This document shows, piece by piece, positions 47,193-55,056 of a stretch of 64,000 nucleotides of DNA (within the stretch, counting starts at the first letter, position 1; each line of letters opens with the position of its first letter). Source of the DNA: Porphyrobacter sp. SLTP. Its GTDB lineage: Bacteria > Pseudomonadota > Alphaproteobacteria > Sphingomonadales > Sphingomonadaceae. The notes below the pieces were generated by a model that saw nothing but the letters and a program-made list of their open reading frames with translations, was not told the origin of the DNA and ran no database searches. A program made the translations under genes and the position numbers. The stretch is taken from contig NZ_JAAALE010000005.1 of assembly GCF_009905735.1 (NCBI RefSeq), positions 62,001-126,000 on the forward strand, written 5' to 3'.

Positions 47193-48484
47193 CCGAAGGG
47201 CCTTTCGGTGCCGAACTTGGTGATGCGTTCGCGGATCGCCTGATCGGCCTGTTCTTCAAGATGCCAGGGCAGATCCTCGTAAACATCCTCGAACATGGTG
47301 TGGAACGGGTGGTGTAGGCCGTGGCCGAGGATGCCGTTCTTTTCGGCCTCCTTGGTGGTCGCCTTGACCAATTCCGCGCATTCAAGGTCCATCGCCGCAT
47401 GGCGATCCTCGTCCCATTCGCCGATGGCGATGAGGTGCTTCTTCAGGCGCGTCACCGGATCGCCCAGCGGCCATTCCTCGCGCTCCTGCGCAGAACGATA
47501 GCCGCTCGGATCGTCCGAGGTGGAGTGGCCTTCGGCGCGGTAGGTGAAGTATTCGATCAGCGTGGGCCCGTGATTACCGCGCGCGCGGTTCGCCGCCCAT
47601 TCGGCGGCGGCATAGCACGCCAGCGCATCATTGCCGTCGACCCGGAGCGCGGCGATGCCATGGCCCAACCCGCGTGCGGCAAAGGTGGTGCGCTCGCCCC
47701 CGGCAAAGCCCGAGAAGCTCGAAATCGCCCACTGGTTGTTGACCACGTTGAGGATCACCGGCGCGTTGTAGACCGCAGCAAAGGTGCAGGCGGAGTGGAA
47801 ATCGCCCTCGGCGGTCGAACCTTCACCGACCCAGCAGGCCGCGATCCGGCTGTCACCCTTGGCCGCGCTCGCCATCGCCCAGCCCACGGCCTGCGGGCAT
47901 TGCGTGGCAAGGTTGCCGGAGATGCTGAAGAAGCTGTGCGCGCGGCTCGAATACATGATGGGCAACTGACGGCCCTTCAGCTTGTCGGCCCGGTTCGAAT
48001 AGATCTGGTTGATCATGTCGAGCAGTGGATAGCCCCGCGCGATCAGGATGCCCTGCTGGCGATAGCTGGGGAACACCATGTCATCGCTGGCGAGCGCCAT
48101 AGCGGGCGCGATCGAGGTCGCCTCCTCGCCGGTGCATTTCATGTAGAAGCTGGTCTTGCCCTGCCGCTGACCGCGGAACATCCGCTCGTCAAAGGCGCGC
48201 ACCATTGCCATGTGGCCGAGCATGGCGCGCAGGGTATCGGGCGCCAAGCGGGGGTTCCAGGGGCCGTGGGCCTGATCGTCGTCGCCCAAAACCCGGATCA
48301 GGCCATAGGCAAGGCCGGAGATCTGCGAGGGATGGACGCCTTCATCCGGGCGCGGTTGATCACCGGGCTGGCCGATGTCGAGATGCGAGAAATCCGCGCG
48401 ATCACCGGGCCGGTATTTCGGCTCAGGCACATGCAACGCAAGCGCTGGGCGATTGGTGTCCGCCGGTTTCGCTGGTTCGGCCAT
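47189..48484 (-). CDS. bkdA1: 2-oxoacid dehydrogenase E1 alpha subunit (branched-chain type)
   Basis: 431 residues. ATG 48484 has GGGGAAAG at proper distance; an ATG at 48532 is the alternative. The about 100-residue N-terminal extension (KYRPGDRADFSHLDIG, AYGLIRVLGDDDQAHGPWNP) is characteristic of branched-chain rather than pyruvate E1alpha. ThDP/Mg motif GEGSTAEGDFHSACTFAAVY followed by NVVNNQWAIS; phosphorylation-loop-like YRAEGHSTSDDPSGYR. Heads the E1a-E1b-E2 operon, behind an AT-rich promoter region. Confidence 0.92.
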   Translation of the reverse strand: MAEPAKPADTNRPALALHVPEPKYRPGDRADFSHLDIGQPGDQPRPDEGVHPSQISGLAYGLIRVLGDDDQAHGPWNPRLAPDTLRAMLGHMAMVRAFDERMFRGQRQGKTSFYMKCTGEEATSIAPAMALASDDMVFPSYRQQGILIARGYPLLDMINQIYSNRADKLKGRQLPIMYSSRAHSFFSISGNLATQCPQAVGWAMASAAKGDSRIAACWVGEGSTAEGDFHSACTFAAVYNAPVILNVVNNQWAISSFSGFAGGERTTFAARGLGHGIAALRVDGNDALACYAAAEWAANRARGNHGPTLIEYFTYRAEGHSTSDDPSGYRSAQEREEWPLGDPVTRLKKHLIAIGEWDEDRHAAMDLECAELVKATTKEAEKNGILGHGLHHPFHTMFEDVYEDLPWHLEEQADQAIRERITKFGTERPFG

Positions 48485-48546
48485 CCTTGCGCTTTCCCCT
48501 CGCGTCGTACCGGGCAGCGCCCGTGTTATCATTGCTTGAATACGTA

Positions 48547-48575
48547 TTTTTATTTCAACGTCATCAAGCGGTCAA
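48547..48575 (-). promoter_or_regulatory. Sigma-70-like promoter of the bkd operon
   Basis: On the minus strand TTGACC (48575-48570) and TAAAAA (48552-48547) are separated by exactly 17 bp, about 60 bp before the bkdA1 start. A 10-bp perfect palindrome AATACGTATT (48539-48548) overlaps the -10 end and expected start site and could be an operator. Strikingly AT-rich against the surroundings. Confidence 0.45.
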
Positions 48576-48595
48576 GCCCGCCGCAAGGCACGGCG

Positions 48596-49564
48596 TTAAA
48601 CCGCAACAGGCGCGCTGATGGGGGGGAGCGGCGCGTAATCATGCACCACGAAATCATTGATGGTATATTCGAATATTGTTTCGGGTGTCCGCGTGATCTC
48701 CAGCGTCGGACGTCCCTGCGGCTGGCGCGCGAGCTGTTCCTCGATCAGATGCGCGTGGTTGAGATAGAGGTGCACATCGCCCCCCATCCACACCAGCTCG
48801 CCCGGCTGCATCCCCACCTGCTGCGCGATCATCCGCGTAAGCAGCGCCGCCGACCAGAGGTTGAACGGCAGGCCCAGCGCGACATCGCAGCTACGCTGAT
48901 AGAGCAGACAGTTGAGGCGTGCGTCTGCGCCTTCTCCGGCAACATGGAACTGGTAGGTCTTGTGACACGGGGGAAGCGCCATGCGGTCAAGCTCGGCTAC
49001 GTTCCAGCCTTCGACGATGTGGCGCCGACTGCCGGGACTGGTGCGCAAGGATTCGATCACGGCGGCGATCTGGTTGATGCCCTCGCCCTTCTCGTAGAGT
49101 CCGTCAGCACGATAACGATAGGTCGGCCAATCGACCCACTGCTTGCCGTAAACCGGCCCGAGATCACCCCAGCGCGCGGCAAAGACTTCATCGTCAGCGA
49201 TTCGCGCGACGAATGCATCGAGGCTGATCGCATCACCCGTCTCGCGGACATAATTGGCGTGCGGCCACTCGTTCCAGATCTTCACGCCTTGCAGGACCAG
49301 CGGCCGGATGTTGGTTGACCCGGTCAGGAACCACAGCAGCTCGCGGGTCGCGGTTTTCCAATAGACCCGCTTGGTCGTGAGCAGCGGCATCGCGCCGCCC
49401 GCAAGATCGAATCGCAGCATGGCCCCGCACACCGACCGCGTGCCGATCCCCGTGCGGTCGACCCGCTCGCTCCCGGTTTCCCAGATGGTCCGCATCAGAT
49501 CGAGATATTGCTGCTCGGGATGCGGCAAGGCGGTTTCATTGAGAGGAATCGCAGCGCTGGCCAT
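48596..49564 (-). CDS. thyA: Thymidylate synthase
   Basis: 322 residues from ATG 49564 (ATGs at 49573/49576 also possible; no clear ribosome binding site). Folate-dependent conversion of dUMP to dTMP. Active-site ALPPCHKTYQFHV, dUMP-phosphate residues in YQRSCDVALGLPFN, N-terminal DRTGIGTRSVCGAMLRFDL and the tryptophan pair LLWFLTGSTNI are present. Longer than the 264-residue E. coli enzyme because of an insert in the small domain around the YEKGEGINQI region, as in Lactobacillus-type enzymes. Confidence 0.95.
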   Translation of the reverse strand: MASAAIPLNETALPHPEQQYLDLMRTIWETGSERVDRTGIGTRSVCGAMLRFDLAGGAMPLLTTKRVYWKTATRELLWFLTGSTNIRPLVLQGVKIWNEWPHANYVRETGDAISLDAFVARIADDEVFAARWGDLGPVYGKQWVDWPTYRYRADGLYEKGEGINQIAAVIESLRTSPGSRRHIVEGWNVAELDRMALPPCHKTYQFHVAGEGADARLNCLLYQRSCDVALGLPFNLWSAALLTRMIAQQVGMQPGELVWMGGDVHLYLNHAHLIEEQLARQPQGRPTLEITRTPETIFEYTINDFVVHDYAPLPPISAPVAV

Positions 49565-49676
49565 GCGGCGCATCATAAGCCGCAATTGCCCGCTTGCCAC
49601 CCTCGTCTTCCACACCTATAGGGCGCGCCTTGCCTCGACCCGCGTGGTGCTTTTGCCCAAGCGGGACCGACACGGT

Positions 49677-49753
49677 CGGGGAGTAGCTCAGCCTGGTAGA
49701 GCACTGTCTTCGGGAGGCAGGGGCCGGAGGTTCGAATCCTCTCTCCCCGACCA
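49677..49753 (+). tRNA. tRNA-Pro (anticodon CGG)
   Basis: 77 nt with encoded CCA. Acceptor CGGGGAG/CTCCCCG, discriminator A; anticodon stem CTGTC/GGCAG with loop TTCGGGA gives CGG; T-arm GGAGGTTCGAATCCTCT. Reads CCG codons. Confidence 0.96.
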
Positions 49754-49795
49754 ATTTCGCCACTTATGGCGCTTAAACCCACGCAAATCCGCCTT

Positions 49796-49814
49796 TTTCC
49801 TCACGTTGAGGAAA
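49796..49814. repeat. Inverted repeat between tRNA-Pro and the glycan operon
   Basis: TTTCCTCA-CGT-TGAGGAAA, perfect 8-bp arms. It lies 43 bp after tRNA-Pro and 76 bp past the stop of the convergent operon. No U-run follows on either strand, so terminator function is uncertain. Confidence 0.4.
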
Positions 49815-49889
49815 CTGGCCGGTTGGCGTTGTGGTTATGCGCGGCCCCGCTTGGCTGCGCAATACTGAGCCGAGTGGTCTCACACCATA

Positions 49890-50747
49890 TCAGAACGCAT
49901 TGCCGTCTGCGGGCCAAAGGCTCACGGCATCGTCGCGTTCGCGTTGCGTTGGCTGGCGCAGGATGCAGAGTGTGTCGTCCTGCCATGCCACCAGCCCCAG
50001 CGCGGCGAACTGTTCCAGCCAGCCTGCCATCGGCCAGAACCCGCGCTTGTCACGGAACCGCCGCGCATTGGCGACGATGTCCTCGAGATGTTGCAGCGGC
50101 GGATCAAAGCTCGGGTGATATTGGTGGCAGGCCAGCGCCCCGCCGAGAAAATGCAGCGGCACACCGGCATCGCGCGCAGCAAAGCCGAAATCGGTGTCTT
50201 CGGCCCCGTAGCCGGTAAAGCGCTCGTCAAATCCGCCGATCCGCTGAAATGTGCTGCGGCGGATGGCAAAGGCGAGCGACCAGAACAGGCCGGGATTGTC
50301 GACTTCCTCCAGTCCTTGCGCGGGAAACGGGCGAACCGGATGCACGGCGCCCTTGGCGAGCAACGAATCCTCGTCCCACGCGCCTGACGCATCGCCCGGC
50401 CCCAGATACCGCACCTCTGCGCAAACAAGCTGATCGTGCGCGCCGATCGCGTCCGAAAGCATACCCAGACAATCTCGCATCGGGATGCAATCAACGTCGA
50501 GAAATACCAGCCGCTCGCCTGCGGCGCAGGCGGCGGCGTGGTTGCGTGCTTGCGCCAGCGGGAGCCCATCGGTTTCAAGCCGCTCGAACCGCACAAGCGG
50601 ATGCTGCTCTTCAAGACGCACCGGCGTATCGCTCATGTCGACCACGATGATTTCGTCGGGCTGCAAAGCGCTGCGCGCCACACCTTCGAGCAGGTTGATC
50701 AGATGCTCGGTCCGGTTGCGGACGAGGGTGAGGAGCGACAGGCTCAT
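49890..50747 (-). CDS. Glycosyltransferase family 2
   Basis: 285 residues, GT-A fold: LSLLTLVRNRTEHL start, PDEIIVVDMSD nucleotide loop, metal-binding DVDCIPMRD (DXD-type), then GGFDERFTGYGAEDTDFGFAA with the ED catalytic-base region. This last block is typical of the galactosyltransferase-2/GT27-like branch. No membrane segment. Last gene of the seven-gene operon; start 50747 overlaps the methyltransferase stop by ATGA. Acceptor and donor unknown. Confidence 0.85.
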   Translation of the reverse strand: MSLSLLTLVRNRTEHLINLLEGVARSALQPDEIIVVDMSDTPVRLEEQHPLVRFERLETDGLPLAQARNHAAACAAGERLVFLDVDCIPMRDCLGMLSDAIGAHDQLVCAEVRYLGPGDASGAWDEDSLLAKGAVHPVRPFPAQGLEEVDNPGLFWSLAFAIRRSTFQRIGGFDERFTGYGAEDTDFGFAARDAGVPLHFLGGALACHQYHPSFDPPLQHLEDIVANARRFRDKRGFWPMAGWLEQFAALGLVAWQDDTLCILRQPTQRERDDAVSLWPADGNAF

Positions 50748-51325
50748 TGCCGCTCCCACAGATCAAGGCGGTAGCTCTCATGCCGCTCGGCAAGGCAGGG
50801 CGTGAATTGCCCGGATGTCCCCCGTTGGAGGGCGCCCACCGCCTCGTCAGCCGTGCACGGATAATCGGTTTCGCCGGTATAATGCACCAGCACCACGCGC
50901 CCACCCGGCACGAGGTGATCGGCCAGCCATAGCGCTGCGCGGGCAAGGTCGCTCGCGTCCCAGTAATAGGCGACCTCGGACATGACACACAGGTCAAATC
51001 GACTTTGCGGCGCTTCGGTCGGGAAGCCCATCTGGGCGAATTCGAGGCCGGGCTGCGTGCCCAGCCTTTGCTGAGCAAGGGCGAGAGCCGCCTGGCTGAT
51101 GTCGATCGCTAGCAACTGATCACACAGCCGGTGCAGCCGCTGTGTCAGCACGCCATGCGCGCAGCCAATCTCAAGCCCTGATGCGTAACGGCGATCATCC
51201 AGCGTTTTGATCGTCCGGTCGAACTTGCGCCGCTCATATTCGCTCGAGGCGAGATCCCACGGATCCGCATCGGAAGCGAAGATGCCTTCAAAGTAATCGG
51301 CCCCCAGGCTGCGCGCACCGCTCAT
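50744..51325 (-). CDS. NodS-like SAM-dependent methyltransferase
   Basis: 193 residues; start ATG 51325 forms ATGA with the upstream deacetylase. SAM-binding motif I is SGLEIGCAHGVLTQRLHRLC, followed by LLAIDISQAAL. The N-terminal block DADPWDLASSEYERRKFDRT and the glycine motif resemble NodS, the N-methyltransferase acting on de-N-acetylated chitooligosaccharide Nod factors (established for rhizobia). Pairing with a PIG-L deacetylase therefore suggests N-methylation of a freed amino sugar; this is inference. Could equally be an O-methyltransferase. Confidence 0.82.
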   Translation of the reverse strand: MSGARSLGADYFEGIFASDADPWDLASSEYERRKFDRTIKTLDDRRYASGLEIGCAHGVLTQRLHRLCDQLLAIDISQAALALAQQRLGTQPGLEFAQMGFPTEAPQSRFDLCVMSEVAYYWDASDLARAALWLADHLVPGGRVVLVHYTGETDYPCTADEAVGALQRGTSGQFTPCLAERHESYRLDLWERQ

Positions 51326-51987
51326 CTCGGCCAATCCACGGCAATAAGCTGGTCGGAAGATGCCATGCGCCGCATCGGCTTTGGCAGGCGGAACCCCTCG
51401 CCCATGCTGGGTGTCAGCTGACTGCGATGTGCGCTGAGCGCCCGGCGTCGCACCCCGCATGGCATGACCGGCGTCGCGAACCGCGTCCCGCGGCTGGCAG
51501 GCTCATGCCAGACCGAATAGGTGAAAATCTGCAAAGCCCGCCGCGATTGGTCACGGGCGGCGATTGCGAGTCGGAAAGCCGCAACATGATCGCAATGCCT
51601 GTCCCCCGGGTCAGACACTGCGAGCGCGTCAATCCGGCGGTTACGGATCATGATCCCCAGCTGCCTCGCCGAGCGATCAAAGGTTGTGCTCGCCTCATGG
51701 CTTGGGTTGCCGTCGGCCCATCCCAGCCAATCAATCGGGACAGGGTATTCCGCAAGCAGGCCCACCGCCCGCCGCGCTTCGCGCCTGCGCACGGTGCGCA
51801 GGTGAGGTGTGCCTTGCGGATGCGATCCGCCGCCGTCGGTAAGAAAGACCACCCCGCCCAGCCGATTGCGCGCCGCCGCATGATGGATCAGCGCGCCTGC
51901 TCCCAGCGTCTCATCGTCGGGATGCGGCGCGATCACGAGCCACCGCGCACTGCGCCAAGGGCTGCGCGCAAGCATGGCCGTCCTCAT
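51322..51987 (-). CDS. PIG-L/LmbE-family N-deacetylase
   Basis: 221 residues. N-terminal zinc motif APHPDDETLGAG (AHPDD type) and C-terminal ligand SDPGDRHCDHVAAF define the family, whose members remove N-acetyl groups from GlcNAc in GPI precursors, mycothiol (MshB) and bacillithiol (BshB). FLTDGGGSHPQ resembles the substrate loop. Cytosolic, no signal. Overlaps its neighbours on both sides by ATGA. Likely frees an amino group on a glycosyl intermediate made by the operon's glycosyltransferases. Confidence 0.9.
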   Translation of the reverse strand: MRTAMLARSPWRSARWLVIAPHPDDETLGAGALIHHAAARNRLGGVVFLTDGGGSHPQGTPHLRTVRRREARRAVGLLAEYPVPIDWLGWADGNPSHEASTTFDRSARQLGIMIRNRRIDALAVSDPGDRHCDHVAAFRLAIAARDQSRRALQIFTYSVWHEPASRGTRFATPVMPCGVRRRALSAHRSQLTPSMGEGFRLPKPMRRMASSDQLIAVDWPR

Positions 51988-53087
51988 GGCAAAGTGCCGA
52001 CCGGGGCAAACTCGCGCGTCAGGATGTCCTTTGCCGCCTCGTCGCGGGCGTAATCAGGGCCTGCCTGCCGCAGATACAGCGACAGATCGCGCGCAATCTT
52101 GTCCGCGCGCTGGCCATCGAAGGCACTGCGGGTGCCGAGAATTCGTGCGGCAGTCTCGATTGCGAGGAGGCCGGCATCCTCCACCACACCGCGCGCGATG
52201 CGGGCGGTCGTGATGGCGTCGTCGACCTCGGTGGCGGCTTTGCGGGCGGCTTCCTCGACCCAGAACCGCGCACTGCGGGCGGCGATGTGGGCCTTGGCAA
52301 AGCGTTGACGCAAGATCGCGTCTTCGCGGGATTTGGGGTGCATACCGCGCGCAGTCTCCGCAATCAGCGCCTCGACGCCGCCCAGCTGCACCGCGCAGAA
52401 CCGCCAAGCTCCGGCCGTGAAGCGCGGTTCACGGTCATATTCGCCCGGCTCACCGAGCAGCATCGCGTCCGTCACCGCCATGCCTTCAAGGTCATAGCTC
52501 CCACTGACGCTGGCCCGCATACCGCGGACCCGCCAGCCGGACAGATCGGTGCGCTCAGGATCATTGGCGCAGACGACAACCAAGCGGCGCGCTTCGCCTT
52601 CGCTGCCTGCGGTCACCACCGCCCAATCGATCCCGCCTGCGCCGCTGGCAAAGCTCTTACCGCCGGTTAAGCGCGGGCTTTCCGAACCATCGATCCGCAC
52701 ACCGGGGGGCGGTTCGCTCGCCCAGACCCCGAACCACGCGCCGCGTGCCAACTGCTTTCGCAGCCATTTCGTCTGCGATGCCGAGCCATACCAGCGAAAC
52801 AGCAGCAGCGCATTCACATGGCCTTCGAACAGCCGGCCCACGCTGAGATCGCCGTGGCCCACCTCGCCCAAAGCCGCGAGCATGCTGGCGCTGCAAGCCT
52901 CCTCATCAGCAAACGTTTCACCGCCCGCCTCCGGCGGCGCAAAGCGGCCATGCAGGCCACGGGCGACAAGCAGGTCGAGACTTTCTGATGGGAAGCGCGG
53001 AACGGCGTCATAGCGCTCGCCCAGTCGTGCCAGATCGTCAGACAGGCGCGCTGCCGGATTGTCGCGGGGTTTGAGAATGGCGGTCAT
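51984..53087 (-). CDS. Acyl-CoA-dehydrogenase-fold flavoprotein
   Basis: 367 residues from ATG 53087. ACAD fold: N-terminal helical domain (DLARLGERYDAVPRFPSESL), middle beta domain with GVWASEPPPGV and LTGGKSFASGAGGIDWAVV, and C-terminal four-helix domain ending in ARDLSLYLRQAGPDYARDE. The C-terminal part resembles the ACAD type-2 branch that includes flavin monooxygenases (DszC) and amino-sugar nitrososynthases more than fatty-acid enzymes. In a glycan operon it could desaturate an acyl chain or oxidise an amino sugar. Substrate unknown. Confidence 0.82.
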   Translation of the reverse strand: MTAILKPRDNPAARLSDDLARLGERYDAVPRFPSESLDLLVARGLHGRFAPPEAGGETFADEEACSASMLAALGEVGHGDLSVGRLFEGHVNALLLFRWYGSASQTKWLRKQLARGAWFGVWASEPPPGVRIDGSESPRLTGGKSFASGAGGIDWAVVTAGSEGEARRLVVVCANDPERTDLSGWRVRGMRASVSGSYDLEGMAVTDAMLLGEPGEYDREPRFTAGAWRFCAVQLGGVEALIAETARGMHPKSREDAILRQRFAKAHIAARSARFWVEEAARKAATEVDDAITTARIARGVVEDAGLLAIETAARILGTRSAFDGQRADKIARDLSLYLRQAGPDYARDEAAKDILTREFAPVGTLP

Positions 53088-54127
53088 GATCGGGCCTCTC
53101 GCAGGGCTTGCGGTGCTTGGGTGAGTTGTTCGAGCCAGCGGGCGACGCGCTCCGCTCCGTCCCTGACCCGCAGCGCAGCGGGGCGCTGGCTTGGCTGTCG
53201 CTCGGCCGCTGCGATCAGCATCCGCCATTGTTCAGCCTCGGGCCAGATCGCGGGGACGACCGCGGCACCAAGCGCGGCGAGCCTTTCGGCTTTGACCGCT
53301 TGCTCATCAAAAGCGCGGGGCTCGGGAAAGCAGATGAAGGGTCGCTCATGCGCAAGGACGGCGCTGACCAGCCCATCCCCCGCCGCGCCAATGACAACGC
53401 CCGCGCTGGCGATCTCGGCATCGGCGCCGTCGACCCAGCCGGCGAATTCGAGGTTCTCCGGTATGCGGGCAGGCACAACCGATGGCCCGATCACGCGCCA
53501 CGTCCGGTCCGGCACCGCAGCAGCAGCGGCGGCCCATCGCGCGCCGTCAGCCGCCTCCCCGCCCCTCCCTGCGACGACCAGCACGCGGGTAGGATCGACG
53601 CTGCGTGCTATCCCTGTCGGGATGATGCCATTGGCGTAAAAGGTCTTCTGCTTCACCCATTCCGGGATTTCCATATCATCCAGCGGCTCGGCAAAGGGTG
53701 CGAGCAGCGCCTGCGCCGATGCAAAGGCATCACAGTGTGGCGGATCGCTGCGTCTGCCGCTCAGTCGGACATAGGCCACCGGGACCGACGCCAGTCGCGC
53801 GAGCATCGCGACTTCGACCGAAACATCGACGATCATCAGATCGGGCTGAGCTTCCGCAATCCAGTTGGCAATCAGCGCAACCCGCTCGCGCACGCCTGTG
53901 TGATGCAGCGGAGCGTAATGTAGCGCAGGCGGGCGGATGGCCTTATCCCGTCCATCAAACTGGCCGTGCGGCAGGCGATCGTCGGGCAGGTCGAGGCAGG
54001 GTATGCCGTTCAGCCGTGCGCCCAGCCCAGTGCCGATCAAGGTCATCGGCCCGCGATAGGCCGCCGCAATCGCCGCGGCGCGCTGCCTGTGGCCCTCGCC
54101 CTGATGGTGGATGTAATATCCGATCAT
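53084..54127 (-). CDS. GT-B glycosyltransferase (MurG/GT28-like)
   Basis: 347 residues. N-terminal MIGYYIHHQGEGHRQRAAAI resembles the acceptor-side glycine loop of MurG-type enzymes (GxGGH). The C-terminal Rossmann domain has RVLVVAGRGGEAADG, LEFAGWVDGADAEIASAGVV and a donor-binding stretch AAGDGLVSAVLAHERPFICF, corresponding to the family's GG..T..E motif. No transmembrane helix. ATGA overlaps on both sides. Likely adds a sugar from an NDP donor to a lipid or small-molecule acceptor. Confidence 0.78.
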   Translation of the reverse strand: MIGYYIHHQGEGHRQRAAAIAAAYRGPMTLIGTGLGARLNGIPCLDLPDDRLPHGQFDGRDKAIRPPALHYAPLHHTGVRERVALIANWIAEAQPDLMIVDVSVEVAMLARLASVPVAYVRLSGRRSDPPHCDAFASAQALLAPFAEPLDDMEIPEWVKQKTFYANGIIPTGIARSVDPTRVLVVAGRGGEAADGARWAAAAAAVPDRTWRVIGPSVVPARIPENLEFAGWVDGADAEIASAGVVIGAAGDGLVSAVLAHERPFICFPEPRAFDEQAVKAERLAALGAAVVPAIWPEAEQWRMLIAAAERQPSQRPAALRVRDGAERVARWLEQLTQAPQALREARS

Positions 54128-55056
54128 GCCGACGAAGCCCGTAATCGCTTCGGCAGGGACATTTCGTTGGGCATGGGCGGCAGCTTGGCTTCGGCCAGCA
54201 TCAGCTCACCTGGGCCAAGCGCCCGGCGCATCGCGCGGCGCCACAAAGCGCGGGATTGCCAGTGGTTAAATGCCGGAACCTTGGGGTCAACGCCGTCCGA
54301 TCCGGCAGCGAGCCAGCGGCGCATTTCCTCTGCCATACCGCCATCCGCTCTCCCCGCAGGCCGCGCAGACGTGCGGGTCCACACGGCTTGGGGATGAATG
54401 AGCTCACCGCCCACAGCGAGCGCCGCAGCCACCAATGCGCGATCTTCGCCCGATGAGGTCAAGGGAACGCCCCCCGCAGCGTCATACAGCCCCGCCGTCA
54501 GAGCGAGGCTCGCTCCGGTGTGATCGCCGTGGCGGGGCGGCAGATCCCACGGAACCGGATCGACCGCGTCCTCGATTTCGCGAACCTTGCTCCAGTAATC
54601 ATCGAACCGACTGCGCAGATCGAATAGCAGGGGCCATGTGTCGGCCTCCCTCTCGTCAAGTTCGACCCGGCCGCCAACGATGCGCATCGGCCCAGCGCTC
54701 GCCAGATTGGCTTCGAGCCAGTCCGCAGGCGGGCGGCAATCCGCATCGGTGCTGACGAGCAAGGCATCGTCTTCATTCAGCCATCCAGCGCCAAGATCCA
54801 TTGCCGCCCGCCGCGCTGATCCAGCATGAGCACGCTCCGGCGGAAATTCGCAGGTCAGGAGGTTAAGCCGCAAGCGCCCATCGGCCTTTGCGACCGCCTC
54901 TTCCGCCGCCTCTGCACTCCCGTCGGTCGAGTTGTTGACGCACAAGGCGACATTGATCGGGGCCGAAAGGGTCTGGTGCGCCAAGGCCTCGAGCAGCAAT
55001 GGCAATCGCTTCGCCTCATTTCGGGCCGGGACACAGACGACGACCGGCCGCGTCAT
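54124..55056 (-). CDS. Glycosyltransferase family 2 (second copy)
   Basis: 310 residues; ATG 55056 overlaps the upstream stop (ATGA). GT-A start VVVCVPARNEAKRLPLLLEAL, nucleotide site NNSTDGSAEAA, DXD in LVSTDADCRPP and a TSSGEDRALVAAAL base region. C-terminal helix rich in Arg/Leu (RRAMRRALGPGELMLAEAKL). Differs clearly from the GT2 at the operon end, so not a recent duplication. Acceptor unknown. Confidence 0.85.
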   Translation of the reverse strand: MTRPVVVCVPARNEAKRLPLLLEALAHQTLSAPINVALCVNNSTDGSAEAAEEAVAKADGRLRLNLLTCEFPPERAHAGSARRAAMDLGAGWLNEDDALLVSTDADCRPPADWLEANLASAGPMRIVGGRVELDEREADTWPLLFDLRSRFDDYWSKVREIEDAVDPVPWDLPPRHGDHTGASLALTAGLYDAAGGVPLTSSGEDRALVAAALAVGGELIHPQAVWTRTSARPAGRADGGMAEEMRRWLAAGSDGVDPKVPAFNHWQSRALWRRAMRRALGPGELMLAEAKLPPMPNEMSLPKRLRASSA

